From NCBI GenBank assembly GCA_963664585.2, contig CAXXEO010000007.1, positions 1 to 55,443 of the forward strand: a stretch of DNA of 55,443 nucleotides. Direction: 5' to 3'. Below the pieces are notes generated by a model. The model made no database searches, was not told where the DNA came from, and was given only the letters and a program-made list of their open reading frames with translations. Origin of the DNA: G963664585 sp963664585. GTDB lineage: Bacteria > Bacillota > Clostridia > Oscillospirales > Ruminococcaceae. Made by a program: the position numbers and the translations under genes. Of the stretch, positions 1-8,051 are shown in pieces; the stretch's first letter is position 1, and each line of letters opens with the position of its first letter.

Positions 1-85
1 AGACGCTTTGATGCGTGAAAGATGCTGACGCAGCTTTTCACAGCCGGCCTTGCCCCACTACATCGCCAATCATTAACACTCTCAT
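1..85 (-). pseudogene. ymdB: 5' end of a YmdB-like (TIGR00282) metallophosphoesterase, cut by the window edge, apparent frameshift
   Basis: Reading leftward from an ATG at 85, preceded by a GGAAGGAA ribosome site, the first codons give MRVLMIGDVVGQ, the typical start of the YmdB/TIGR00282 phosphoesterase family with its metal-binding Asp. The frame then stops. If one base of the GGCC at about 46-49 is dropped, it continues AGCEKLRQHLSRIKAS, which is what this family has next. So either the gene has a one-base insertion or the sequence has an error there. Only about 28 residues are in the window. The family in Bacillus is a cyclic-nucleotide phosphodiesterase affecting biofilm and motility; the role here is inference. 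Confidence 0.6.
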
Positions 86-294
86 GTCTTAGAAATTTCC
101 TTCCCTTGCGCCGAAATTTGCAATCACTCTATGTCGACATCGTATGATATTGCCGTCAAATGACTTCCAGCGTCCATCCCATTGCATCGGCCGATTTCCC
201 ATACTGCATGTCAGTAAGCGCTTTGTATATTTTAAGCGTTATTTCACCGGTCACACCGTTATTAATGTTAATGATTGCATCCTTATATTTGAGT

Positions 295-1188
295 TCACCA
301 ACGGGGAATAAAAACAGCGGCTGTCCCTGTCGCAAACGATTCGGTCAAGCGTCCCTCTTTATTGGCTGCAATGATCTCATCGATGGAAACTGGACGCTCA
401 CACACCTTGAGACCCCAGCTTTTGGCCAGCTCTATCACGGACTTTCTGGTAATACCAGCGAGTATACTTCCGTTTAGCTGAGGTGTGACCACTTCGCCGT
501 CGATGACAAAGAAGATGTTCATTGCGCCGGCCTCTTCGATGTACTTGCGTTCGACACCATCAAGCCAGAGCACCTGGTAGTATCCCTTGGCAGCAGCTTC
601 TTCCTGTGCGCGAAGTCCGCTTGCGTAGTTACCACCAGTCTTTACGTTACCTGTGCCTCCGCGCACAGCCCGGACAAATTCATCTTCTACATACAGTTTA
701 GCCGGAATGAGACCGCCCTTATAGTATGGGCCCGAGGGGGACATAATGACAATATATTTATAGTGGTCGGCTGCCTTTACCCCCAGCTTGGGGTCTATGC
801 CTATGATAAAGGGTCTGATATACAGTGAGGCACCATCCATGTGGGGAATCCAGTCCTTGTCTACACGTATAAGCTCGATCAGACTGTCTAAAAGCAGCTT
901 TTCGTCCATCACAGGGATCATCAAACGCTCGGCGGAGACATTGAGGCGCTTAAAATTCTCCCATGGGCGGAAGAGTAGAATCCTTCCGTCCTGGCCTCTG
1001 TAGGCTTTCATACCTTCAAATATCTCCTGGCCATAGTGCAAACAAGTAGCCGCCGGGTCAATGGCAATGGGGCCATAAGGAAGTATCTGGGGATTGTTCC
1101 AACCATTTTTCTTGTCATAATCGATAACAAGCATATGATCGGTAAAAACCGAACCAAAGCCCAGCGCAGACTCATCGGCAGGCTTCAC
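295..1188 (-). CDS. ilvE: Branched-chain amino acid aminotransferase, frame broken near both ends (gene footprint 156-1226)
   Basis: PLP enzyme that interconverts leucine, isoleucine and valine with their 2-oxo acids in the cytosol. The open part shows the class IV fold hallmarks: HYGQEIFEGMKAYR near the N-terminus, the PLP-lysine context GNVKTGGNYA, and the C-terminal SFATGTAAV. Two indels are apparent. Upstream, an ATG at 1226 with AGGTGG eight bases before it starts MEIKK, but a run of nine A's (1209-1217) puts it out of frame with KPADESALG, so the open frame starts only at a GTG (1188) with no ribosome site. Downstream, a CCCC run (303-306) breaks the frame after AVFIP; removing one C restores VGELKYKDAI and a normal end at a TGA at 156-158. 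It is a pseudogene, a slippage-dependent gene, or a sequencing artefact. Confidence 0.85.
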   Translation of the reverse strand: MKPADESALGFGSVFTDHMLVIDYDKKNGWNNPQILPYGPIAIDPAATCLHYGQEIFEGMKAYRGQDGRILLFRPWENFKRLNVSAERLMIPVMDEKLLLDSLIELIRVDKDWIPHMDGASLYIRPFIIGIDPKLGVKAADHYKYIVIMSPSGPYYKGGLIPAKLYVEDEFVRAVRGGTGNVKTGGNYASGLRAQEEAAAKGYYQVLWLDGVERKYIEEAGAMNIFFVIDGEVVTPQLNGSILAGITRKSVIELAKSWGLKVCERPVSIDEIIAANKEGRLTESFATGTAAVFIPRW

Positions 1189-1226
1189 CTTGGGTGTCGA
1201 TGTAAGCGTTTTTTTTTGATTTCCAT

Positions 1227-1592
1227 TATAATAACCACCTTTTCTCCACGCGATTTATGTCTTTTAATTAAGTCCCCCTATCATTTCGCGCGGAAAATGA
1301 CAGGCAGGAACCCTTACTCGGTTAATATTTCTATTTTATCACCAAAATGAAGGAGACTCAACAAAAAAATCCATATTCAAGCACAGGTTTGCCAAATGTC
1401 GCTTAAAATGATACCACTCGTTCCCTCTGACCGTATACTTGTTTTCACGCAAACCATATGATATACTAATTATCATCACAAAAAACATACAAATACTAGT
1501 TCTATGTCCAAATCAAACTTTCGTGGATATTATCCGATTCGAAGGAATTATTTTAAAGTAGAAATAGTATGGAGATTAAAGGGTGTGAATTA
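1227..1592. other. Intergenic region between divergent ilvE and the TM2 gene
   Basis: 366 bases without a gene. A possible promoter for the rightward TM2 gene is TTGTTT (1439-1444), 17 bases, then TATACT (1462-1467), with a weak -35 box. No T-box or other leader RNA signature was seen upstream of ilvE. Confidence 0.4.
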
Positions 1593-2018
1593 ATGTACTG
1601 TAGAAACTGCGGGGGACAGTTAACTTCTCCTTCGAACATATGCAACCAATGCGGTGTACCCAGCGGACTTGGAAATCATTATTGCCCCAATTGCGGTCAT
1701 CAGGTCAGTGAGCTGGCTGTACTCTGTGTTCATTGCAACTTTCCTCTCTCGCAGCCTGCAAACCCATATGGCACCATGCAAAAATCACGCTTGATCGCCG
1801 GGCTACTTGCAATTCTGCTAGGCAACCTTGGAATCTACAATTTTTACCTTGGTCATACAACAAAAGGCGTGGTTCAACTTATTTTAGGTACGGTGGGCGG
1901 TATTCTTACCTTTGGAATTGGTTCTTTTGCCGTTTGGATCTGGTCCCTTGTAGAGGGAATACAGTTACTGACTGGTTCAATCAATTATGATGCCAGAGGT
2001 GTTTATTTAAAGGATTAA
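1593..2018 (+). CDS. Zinc-ribbon TM2-domain membrane protein
   Basis: About 141 residues. The N-terminal third carries two CxxC zinc-ribbon pairs (CRNCGG, CNQCG) and then CPNCGH...CVHC, i.e. two consecutive ribbons. The C-terminal half is a TM2 domain: two hydrophobic segments joined around GIYNFYLGHTTKG, close to the family GxxxFYLG motif. I start at ATG 1593, which follows AAAGGGTG at a good distance, rather than at the in-frame ATG 1569. The protein is probably in the cytoplasmic membrane with the ribbons in the cytoplasm. Function of the family is unknown. It stands alone, just before rnpB on the same strand. Confidence 0.8.
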   Translation: MYCRNCGGQLTSPSNICNQCGVPSGLGNHYCPNCGHQVSELAVLCVHCNFPLSQPANPYGTMQKSRLIAGLLAILLGNLGIYNFYLGHTTKGVVQLILGTVGGILTFGIGSFAVWIWSLVEGIQLLTGSINYDARGVYLKD

Positions 2019-2027
2019 CAAGTTAAT

Positions 2028-2376
2028 AGGCGAGTAAGCAAGATAGCGGCGGGCATAGTGCCGAAAGGCCGTGCGTGAGGAAAGTCCGGGCTTCGCAGGG
2101 CAGGATAGCTGTTAATGGCAGCCGAGGGTGACCTTAGAGATAGTGCAACAGAGATATACCGCCGGTTTTTACCGGTAAGGATGGAAAGGTGAGGTAAGAG
2201 CTCACCGGCGTCAGGGAGACTTGACGGCCATGTAAACCTTATCCGAAGCAACACCGAACTGAGGACTATGGGGTTGCCCGCCCCGTCTTCGAAAGGGTGG
2301 CTAAAGCCGTATGGCGACGTACGGCATAGATAGATCGTTATCAAAAACAGAACCCGGCTTATATACTTACTCGCTG
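2028..2376 (+). ncRNA. rnpB: RNase P RNA, bacterial class A
   Basis: Catalytic RNA that trims the 5' leader of tRNA precursors. The conserved blocks appear in order: GAGGAAAGTCCGGGCT near the 5' end, AACAGAGATATACCGCC, AAGGATGGAAAGGTGAGGT, TAAACCTTATCCGAAGCAA, and ACAGAACCCGGCTTAT near the 3' end. The ends pair as helix P1: GCGAGTAAG (about 2030-2038) with CTTACTCGC (2366-2374). Exact ends are estimated from P1. A strong terminator follows directly. Confidence 0.95.
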
Positions 2377-2383
2377 ATTATAT

Positions 2384-2420
2384 GATCTCCCCGTCTTAAA
2401 AGGGCGGGGAGATCTTTTTG
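2384..2420 (+). terminator. Rho-independent terminator of rnpB
   Basis: GATCTCCCC stem pairs with GGGGAGATC around a short A-rich loop and is followed by five T's. Confidence 0.9.
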
Positions 2421-2485
2421 TGAAAACAACCACCGACTATGTCGGTGGAGCAAAAAAAGCTTTAGCGATGAAGCGGACCAAAAAA

Positions 2486-2544
2486 CTCCTTTTGATGTAG
2501 AATAAACTTGCGGTCTGGCAACTGCAAGAGTACATCAAAAGGAG
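2486..2544 (+). promoter_or_regulatory. Hairpin sequestering the tnpA ribosome binding site
   Basis: CTCCTTTTGATGTA (2486-2499) is the exact complement of TACATCAAAAGGAG (2531-2544), which includes most of the tnpA Shine-Dalgarno AGGAGG. Folding of the transcript would hide the ribosome site. An equivalent 5'UTR stem is a known translational brake in IS200. Confidence 0.8.
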
Positions 2545-2554
2545 GACATTCGAA

Positions 2555-3013
2555 ATGAATGACAATAAAAGTCTAGCACATACAACGTGGAATTGTAAAT
2601 ATCACGTCGTGTTCGCGCCAAAATACCGCAGGGAAATATTTTATGGTGAAAAGCGAGAAGAAATCGGCAAAATTCTAAGAGAATTGTGTTCCTGGAAAGG
2701 TATTAACATTATTGAAGCAGAAGTTTGTACGGATCACATTCACATGCTGGTGGAAATCCCGCCGAAGATGAGCGTTTCAAGCTTTATGGGATTTCTCAAA
2801 GGCAAAAGCAGTCTGATCATACATGAACGACATGCGAATTTAAAGTATAAACATGGCAACCGATCTTTTTGGTGTCGTGGATACTATGTGGACACAGTGG
2901 GGAAAAACACCAAAAAGATCGCTGAATATATCCAAAACCAATTAAAAGAAGATAAGCTGCAGGATCAGTTGACATTTAGGGAATACGAAGACCCTTTCAA
3001 GGGTAGCAAGTAA
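2555..3013 (+). CDS. tnpA: IS200-type transposase TnpA (Y1 HUH nuclease)
   Basis: 152 residues, the usual size. It cuts and rejoins single-stranded transposon ends. The HUH motif is DHIHMLVEIPP at about residue 65-75, and the catalytic tyrosine lies in the GYYVDTVGKNTKKIAEYI helix region near residue 115-130. The N-terminal HTTWNCKYHVVFAPKYRR is diagnostic of the family. It starts at ATG 2555, nine bases after AGGAGG, and looks intact. Confidence 0.93.
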   Translation: MNDNKSLAHTTWNCKYHVVFAPKYRREIFYGEKREEIGKILRELCSWKGINIIEAEVCTDHIHMLVEIPPKMSVSSFMGFLKGKSSLIIHERHANLKYKHGNRSFWCRGYYVDTVGKNTKKIAEYIQNQLKEDKLQDQLTFREYEDPFKGSK

Positions 3014-3324
3014 TAAGCTTTTGCAAATGTCAGACCGTAATATGCCATTGCAATGGCAGCCAGTAACAGCGGGTTATACCCGCATAAGAAAAGCCGCCGG
3101 CTAAGCCGGCGGATGTTTACTATATAATTTTTTATAAAAAGGCAATCTCTTTTCACTGCCTTCGGCAGTGGAAAAATATAATGTCATTACAAAAGCGCCT
3201 CTTTTCACTGCCTTCGGCAGCGTAAAAACATAATGCTATGAACAGGTTTAGGATTTTTGTATGAAAAGGGTAATATTTGGCAAATATCCTTTCATAGACT
3301 TGTACTACGAAAGGTGGATTAATT
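3014..3324 (+). repeat. Gap with two copies of a 37-bp UUCG-hairpin repeat
   Basis: After the IS200 right end, two near-identical 37-bp units occur at 3147-3183 and 3199-3235. Each is built on CACTGCCTTCGGCAG, a short stem with a UUCG tetraloop, followed by AAAAATATAATG or AAAAACATAATG. The rest (3236-3324) is AT-rich leader for yaaL, with AAGGTGG before its start. No gene seen. Confidence 0.6.
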
Positions 3325-3663
3325 ATGTTTGCTTTTCTGAAAAATATTTTGAGTCGGACTCCTTCCAATAGAGCCACCGGGAGAAATGATATTATTCATG
3401 AATTGAAGGCCGTAAGTTGCCGCATGGAAGAGGTCGACAGCCTTTACAATCTCACCAGCGACATGGATCTAATTGATTACTATATCCTAGAATACAAAGC
3501 CCTTGTGGCCCGGCATTGCTATCTGATGCGGCTGGTAAAGGAATATGATCTGCTCTGCCCGCAAGAGACTGTAGAGATCAAAAGACTAGTACAAGAAAAG
3601 CCTAAAGTCTTCGTTCCACTGTCAAAAGAGCCGGAGCTTTCTAAGCAAACTATGGAAGGGTGA
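3325..3663 (+). CDS. yaaL: DUF2508 / YaaL family protein
   Basis: 112-residue small protein. The core ELKAVSCRMEEVDSLYNLT followed by DMDLIDYYILEYKALVAR is the DUF2508 signature. Predicted helical and soluble; function unknown. The next gene is bofA, reproducing the Bacillus yaaL-bofA order, and this context strongly supports the call. Start ATG has AAGGTGG upstream. The N-terminal 25 residues and C-terminal tail are not part of the family core. Confidence 0.8.
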   Translation: MFAFLKNILSRTPSNRATGRNDIIHELKAVSCRMEEVDSLYNLTSDMDLIDYYILEYKALVARHCYLMRLVKEYDLLCPQETVEIKRLVQEKPKVFVPLSKEPELSKQTMEG

Positions 3664-3935
3664 ACAACGTGTCCATGCCCATGATCTCATTTTATCTGAT
3701 TGCCGGTCTTTGCTGTTTTTTTACACTGACAGCATTCTTCCGCTTTGGAAGGCCTGTTTCGAGTTTTACAGGCTCCGCACTTTGGGGGCTTAGCGGGCTC
3801 GGCTGCGTTTATTCTCTGGGGCTTTTCACCGCCCCCCTTCTCCCGATTAATCTGCTGACCATTGGCATTTCCTCACTATTTGGGCTTCCCGGTGTCATCA
3901 GCATCCTTTTTATAAAGCTGATGTGGGTAATTTAA
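3660..3935 (+). CDS. bofA: BofA-like inhibitor of pro-sigma-K processing
   Basis: 91-residue protein with two or three hydrophobic segments. Its end, LPINLLTIGISSLFGLPGVI, is the conserved BofA motif. In Bacillus, BofA sits in the outer forespore membrane and holds back the SpoIVFB protease until the late sporulation checkpoint. It starts at a GTG that overlaps the yaaL stop (GTGA), with GGAAGGG just upstream, so translation is probably coupled. The N-terminal half is divergent. Confidence 0.75.
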   Translation: MNNVSMPMISFYLIAGLCCFFTLTAFFRFGRPVSSFTGSALWGLSGLGCVYSLGLFTAPLLPINLLTIGISSLFGLPGVISILFIKLMWVI

Positions 3936-3962
3936 AAAAGCAAAAACTATTAAAGATTCCTC

Positions 3963-3991
3963 TTGACATTGCTGCGTATTCCCCTTATAAT
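3963..3991 (+). promoter_or_regulatory. Consensus sigma-A promoter of tRNA-Ala
   Basis: TTGACA (3963-3968), 17-base spacer, TATAAT (3986-3991), a perfect match, 34 bases before the tRNA. Confidence 0.9.
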
Positions 3992-4025
3992 GATTAACGT
4001 TGCACATTTAGTGCAGGGTACATTT

Positions 4026-4101
<76 letters not shown>

Positions 4102-4103
4102 CT

Positions 4104-4143
4104 AAAAAGCTTTGTAATCATAACGATTACAAAGCTTTTTCTT
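4104..4143 (+). terminator. Terminator of tRNA-Ala
   Basis: AAAAAGCTTTGTAATC (4104-4119) is the exact complement of GATTACAAAGCTTTTT (4125-4140), ending in a T run. Confidence 0.9.
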
Positions 4144-4185
4144 TTCTCCTGTGCCAATCTTCCAATAGGATTTCTATAGTTAATT

Positions 4186-5238
4186 GCTACATTGTCAAGC
4201 CAAATGCGACAGTTCGAGTAGAAAGAGCTGGGAAGGTGTATTCCAATTAAGACATTTTCGGGGTCTATTGTTTATAAGCAGAAGAGAAGAAGACAGGTTT
4301 TGATGAGAAACAGTGGACAGAACAGTACCTTTCGGAAAGAACTCTCTGAGCAAACCGTTACCGTACTCATTGCTTCCTCTCTGATGCGGACAATATGGAT
4401 CAGCGAAATAAAGAGTTAAGCCTAGATCTTTCTGGATTACATCATAACAGGCAAATTCACCGCCACGATCTGTTGTTGCTGTTTTGAATGTGCCTTGTGG
4501 CAATAAAGTGTGCAGGTGCTTGATTGCAGCTTCCATGGAAGCTGCCGTTCGATCAGGAATGGGAACGGCTGTATAGAACCTTGTTTTTCGTTCCACAAAG
4601 GTGGCCAAGCAACCGCTGGAACCCCTAGAGAAAACCACCGTATCAAGTTCCCAATGCCCAAATGTTTCTCTGGTATATACCTCTTTGGGTCTCTTGTGGA
4701 TAGAAGTACCACGAGCATAATGCGCAAGATTTTTACAGCTTCTCTTTTTTCCATTACGGCGCAGCACATCTGCGGTGAGTCCGTTCAGTCGTCCGGCATA
4801 AAGCCAGTTGTATATTGTTTTAAAGCTCAGTTGGCTTGAAGTAACGGTATGTGATATTTGTTCTGGCGACCAGGTCTCTTTCAGCTTTTCTGCCACAGCT
4901 GCGCACAACTCCTCGTTCCATTTCCCTTGAGGTTTGCTGTTGTGCCGTTTCTTCTGGTAATCCAGTTGTGCTTCTTCTGCGTTATACGCTCGGGCACCGT
5001 AAAAACGTTTCAATTCTCTAGCAATACTGCTGTGGTGACATCCCAGACGTGATGCGATTTTCCGGGTCGTATATCCGATTTGACGGAGTTCCTCTATCTT
5101 TCCTCGTTCGAATGTTGTAAAATGGTGGTGGCTCATGGCTGCCTCCTTGTGTGAATGTTGTTGTTGCAAACTCTATTCTACACGTTTTGGCTGCCTTGGG
5201 CTATCTTTTTTCTGTCGCATTTCATTTTACAATGTAGC
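4186..5238 (-). mobile_element. IS30-family insertion sequence, copy 1
   Basis: 1053 bp. The ends are imperfect inverted repeats of about 27 bp (GCTACATTGT...GCGACAG at both tips). It is flanked by the direct repeat AATT (4182-4185 and 5239-5242), a 4-bp target duplication inside MITE copy 1. One transposase gene fills it. A second copy of identical length is at 16592-17644. Confidence 0.9.
4195..5136 (-). CDS. IS30-family transposase, copy 1
   Basis: 313 residues from ATG 5136, which follows AAGGAGG; an earlier in-frame ATG at 5169 lacks a ribosome site. The N-terminus has a helix-turn-helix (TTRKIASRLGCHHSSIAREL). The catalytic DDE triad is carried by HWELDTVV, TTDRGGEF and SNEYGNGLLREFFPKG, as in IS30 transposases. 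The stop codon lies within the right inverted repeat. It differs from copy 2 by only five residues (S/C, H/R, K/N, F/S, S/G), all within the middle of the protein, so one copy derives recently from the other. It looks intact. Confidence 0.93.
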   Translation of the reverse strand: MSHHHFTTFERGKIEELRQIGYTTRKIASRLGCHHSSIARELKRFYGARAYNAEEAQLDYQKKRHNSKPQGKWNEELCAAVAEKLKETWSPEQISHTVTSSQLSFKTIYNWLYAGRLNGLTADVLRRNGKKRSCKNLAHYARGTSIHKRPKEVYTRETFGHWELDTVVFSRGSSGCLATFVERKTRFYTAVPIPDRTAASMEAAIKHLHTLLPQGTFKTATTDRGGEFACYDVIQKDLGLTLYFADPYCPHQRGSNEYGNGLLREFFPKGTVLSTVSHQNLSSSLLLINNRPRKCLNWNTPSQLFLLELSHLA

Positions 5239-5387
5239 AATTAACTTGAAAACAAGCTTGTGATTTCTTCCCCCGCCGAAGGCGGGGGAAGAAAATGACG
5301 TTTTATATATATCCAGTTTTTAAGTTAATTGGCTGTAAAAGCGTTTGTAACACATTACTTCCCTAGCTATATCAATTACGAGTAAAT

Positions 5388-5428
5388 GCAAGAAGGGTGA
5401 AACGCTAAATGCGTTTCACCCTTCTTGC
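5388..5428. terminator. Strong symmetrical hairpin, bidirectional terminator
   Basis: GCAAGAAGGGTGAAACGC (5388-5405) pairs perfectly with 5411-5428 around a 5-base loop. It lies 70 bases downstream of the minus-strand OsmC gene. Confidence 0.8.
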
Positions 5429-5498
5429 TATTATGCGTTTTAAATTCAGCATGTTATTAGAGTCTCAATGCCAATGGACAGTTTTTTGCCTGTAATTT

Positions 5499-5885
5499 CT
5501 ATTCGAAATCAAGCTCGTATTGCATCTCAGAGACTTGGGACAAGGTGTTGTATATCGAACAATACTCCGTTGCAAGCTTGAATGCATGCTGAAGCCTTTC
5601 CTTTTTTTCAGGATCTGCTCCGACAATTTTGACTTTGATCACAACCAGCTTACATGTTTTCGGTACTTCGTCCCTTTTCTCATATTCGATATCCAAATCA
5701 CACGAGGTGAAATCCAGTCTCATTTTTTTAACCGTATCGATAAATGTGGAATACAAGCATGAGCCAAGCGCCCCCATTAACAATGGGTATGGCAAAAATT
5801 CTCCGCGTCCGATTTTTAAATCTCCGTTGTCTGTTTTCATAATGCCTGAAAACTCATTTGTAAAGCTTAACTGTATTTTACTCAT
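5499..5885 (-). CDS. OsmC-family protein (thiol-dependent peroxidase type)
   Basis: 128 residues from ATG 5885, preceded by GAAAGGGG; the upstream in-frame extension to 5966 lacks a ribosome site. OsmC proteins reduce organic hydroperoxides in the cytosol with two cysteines. Both expected cysteines are visible, in GALGSCLYSTF (central helix) and in ATEYCSIYNTL. The length suits the short YhfA-like branch. It stands alone between IS30 copy 1 and MITE copy 2. The substrate is not determined. Confidence 0.8.
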   Translation of the reverse strand: MSKIQLSFTNEFSGIMKTDNGDLKIGRGEFLPYPLLMGALGSCLYSTFIDTVKKMRLDFTSCDLDIEYEKRDEVPKTCKLVVIKVKIVGADPEKKERLQHAFKLATEYCSIYNTLSQVSEMQYELDFE

Positions 5886-6004
5886 ATAAAGGCCCCTTTC
5901 GATAATCCTGCAATCTTTTTTTACAATATACCATATTTCTTTTGCGATATCAACAAAAGTTAACACAAGTTTTGTTATGGCAAGGTTTATGGCATAAAAG
6001 CATT

Positions 6005-6110
6005 TATAGTTGATTAACTTGAAAACAAGCTTGTGATTTCTTCCCCCCCCTTCGGCGGGGGAAGAAAATGACGTTTTATATATAGCCAGTTTTTAAGTTA
6101 ATTGGCTATA
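6005..6110 (+). repeat. MITE-like foldback element, copy 2
   Basis: Full-length copy from TATAGTTGATTAACTTG to TTAATTGGCTATA. The central hairpin has one extra-long C run (CCCCCCCC). Confidence 0.85.
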
Positions 6111-6356
6111 ATAGAAATAGTAGGCCTGCTCAGCATAATGTGATTGATACTTTGCTCGCTGATGCATTAAGATAGCCCCACCGTGATATGATCGGTGGAG
6201 CTATTTTGCTTTTGAGTTTCTGTAATTGCGGGCAAGTCTTTTTGTGTTGTAATAGTGTCCAAATATTTTTTCATAAATACGGACATACATGCGTCTCCTA
6301 TGATACAAATAATGGCAGTTTTTCTCATATGGGTGATGTATAACCGCATAAAGGTT

Positions 6357-7736
6357 TTACGGAACGGGAACTTCAGGCGGGATCGGACAAACATATGGCT
6401 TACCGGCAGTGCATTTGTTAAACTCATCCCAGGCCGCCTGAACGATTTCAGGGTTATCCATGAGTTTGAGCGTCCAAAGAGCCATACATTTTGCAGCGTA
6501 AATGGCTCCCTTAAAGCCAATTGGGTGGCCGGCAGCTGCAGCAATCTGCCAGCTGTGTCCCGGAACGCCGAGAGGCTCACAGGCAGTCCCAAAGGAAATA
6601 CCGGGAGCAATTCGGGTCACATCAGCGACATCAGTCGAACCGGATCCATTTTCAGTCAAGATGGGAAGCTGGCCGGTGTGCAGTTGGGCATCGGTAGGAA
6701 GATCATAATTTTTTATTGTTTTGGCGCGCTGGTCGGCCATAGTCTGGTTAATAGCCTCTGCAAATGCGATCTCCTCATCGGTCCACTGCTCCTGGGGTAT
6801 TTCCTCCATGCACTGATGAATGAGTTTACTCAGCACATCATTCTTCAGGTCCGCGTAACAGCCACCAAGAAATTCAATATTGAGTTTGGTTTCGGTCATA
6901 TGCGCGGCGCCCTCAGCCACCTTGATAAGGCGCTTATAAACAGTCTCCACCTCTTCACGCTGCTTTGAACGCACATAATACCAGACTGTTGCCTTATCGG
7001 GCACGATATTGGGGGCAACGCCGCCCTCGGTGATTACATAATGTATTCTGACATCGGTAGGAACATGCTCGCGTAGATAGTTCGCACCTACATTGGTCAG
7101 TTCAACCGCGTCGAGGGCACTTCTGCCGTTATGTGGGTCTCCGCCCGCATGTGCGGTTACGCCTGTAAAGTGAAATTTTGCAGAATTAAGAGCAAGACCA
7201 CTGCCTTTGGTCACGCGGTTTATGCGGTTTGGGTGAAAAGAAATGGAGCAGTCGAGCCCCTCAAACACCCCGCCACGAGCCATGAATACCTTTCCGGTAA
7301 GAACCTCTTCAGCAGGGCAACCATAGTAAATAATAGTGCCCGGCAGATTTTTAGCTTTCATTTCTTCTTTAATGCCCAGAGCAGCGCCCAGTGTGGCAGT
7401 GGCCATAAGATTGTGGCCGCAGCCGTGACCGCTGGCGCCTTCTTCGGCGGGTTCTTTATAAGTTACTACCTTTTGGCTAAGCCCGGGCAGCGCGTCATAC
7501 TCGGCCAGCAAACCAATGATCGGTTTGCCGGAGCCCCAGCTTGCTTTAATGGCGGTTGGTACGCCCCCGGCGCCAGTTTCGACCTGATAACCGGCGTTTT
7601 TTAAAGCTTCGGCAATCCACTCACATGCCTTATATTCTCTGAATGCCGTCTCGGGATGAGCCCAAATTTTTTGACATACATCGTTAAGCAAATTGCGTTG
7701 ATTGTCAATCTCACTTTTCGCAATAGAACCAAGCAT
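6357..7736 (-). CDS. M20-family amidohydrolase, AbgB-like
   Basis: 459 residues from ATG 7736, which follows AAAAGGAG; the frame is open further upstream but without a ribosome site. M20 metal sites: LLAEYDALPG (Asp), GHGCGHNLMATA (His), GCPAEE (Glu-Glu), and a late His in GVPGHSWQ. The length and the GHGCGHN and STDVADVT motifs resemble AbgB, which helps split p-aminobenzoyl-glutamate, and related N-acyl-amino-acid hydrolases. It is the last gene of the minus-strand dpp cluster, 315 bases after dppF. It probably cleaves an imported conjugate in the cytosol; the substrate is inferred only from context. Confidence 0.85.
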   Translation of the reverse strand: MLGSIAKSEIDNQRNLLNDVCQKIWAHPETAFREYKACEWIAEALKNAGYQVETGAGGVPTAIKASWGSGKPIIGLLAEYDALPGLSQKVVTYKEPAEEGASGHGCGHNLMATATLGAALGIKEEMKAKNLPGTIIYYGCPAEEVLTGKVFMARGGVFEGLDCSISFHPNRINRVTKGSGLALNSAKFHFTGVTAHAGGDPHNGRSALDAVELTNVGANYLREHVPTDVRIHYVITEGGVAPNIVPDKATVWYYVRSKQREEVETVYKRLIKVAEGAAHMTETKLNIEFLGGCYADLKNDVLSKLIHQCMEEIPQEQWTDEEIAFAEAINQTMADQRAKTIKNYDLPTDAQLHTGQLPILTENGSGSTDVADVTRIAPGISFGTACEPLGVPGHSWQIAAAAGHPIGFKGAIYAAKCMALWTLKLMDNPEIVQAAWDEFNKCTAGKPYVCPIPPEVPVP

Positions 7737-8051
7737 GTTTCCAACTCCTTTTGTGTAACTTTTAAGGGCAACCAGCAAAATAGGTTGCATCTGATCTTCT
7801 CGCCTGAAAATGAAAACGAAATGAATTGTGCTGAATTTTGCAGTCGCAGCCCCATAGTTTGGCTTCCTTTTCCGAATAAAGGGCACGAAAAAATGGATTC
7901 GCTTTTCAGATAGAATATGCTCAAGGGGAGTAGGTATCCCCCTCCCCTAAAACATAACGTCTTTTATGGCTTGTGTATATTTTACCATTATTTAAAGATA
8001 AAAGTGTATACCCACGATACAAAAAAATCCAGACAAACAAAGAATGATTGT
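7737..8051 (-). other. Intergenic region between dppF and the AbgB-like gene
   Basis: 315 bases. A GC-rich imperfect stem (GGGGAG...CTCCCC, about 7925-7949) follows dppF on the minus strand but has no T run. No convincing gene or promoter was seen. Confidence 0.35.

Larger units (their letters stand above)
2425..3120 (+). mobile_element. IS200/IS605-family element carrying only tnpA
   Basis: Single tnpA gene bounded by subterminal hairpins as in IS200 elements: CCACCGAC/GTCGGTGG at 2430-2448 on the left and CCGCCGGC/GCCGGCGG at 3094-3112 on the right. No terminal inverted repeats, as expected for a single-strand transposition system. Exact cleavage sites are not fixed by the sequence alone. 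It lies immediately after the rnpB terminator. Confidence 0.8.
4175..5337 (+). repeat. MITE-like foldback element, copy 1, interrupted by IS30
   Basis: The left tip TATAGTTAATT (4175-4185) and the rest (5239-5337) are separated by an IS30 element. When rejoined they match the ~105-bp family consensus: TA-rich inverted ends, ACAAGCTTGT palindrome, CCCCCGCC/GGCGGGGG central hairpin and the TTTTTAAGTTAATTGGCT end. Confidence 0.85.

Noticed and set aside
1227..1400. T-box leader before ilvE
   Set aside because: No AGGGTGG-type T-box sequence or terminator could be found.
2015..2344. Minus-strand open frame across rnpB
   Set aside because: It is the reverse complement of RNase P RNA; no ribosome site.
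3014..3300. CRISPR-like direct repeats
   Set aside because: Only two hairpin repeats, no regular spacing or spacers, no cas genes.
5388..5428. Possible small RNA
   Set aside because: The perfect inverted repeat next to the OsmC gene stop is better explained as a terminator.
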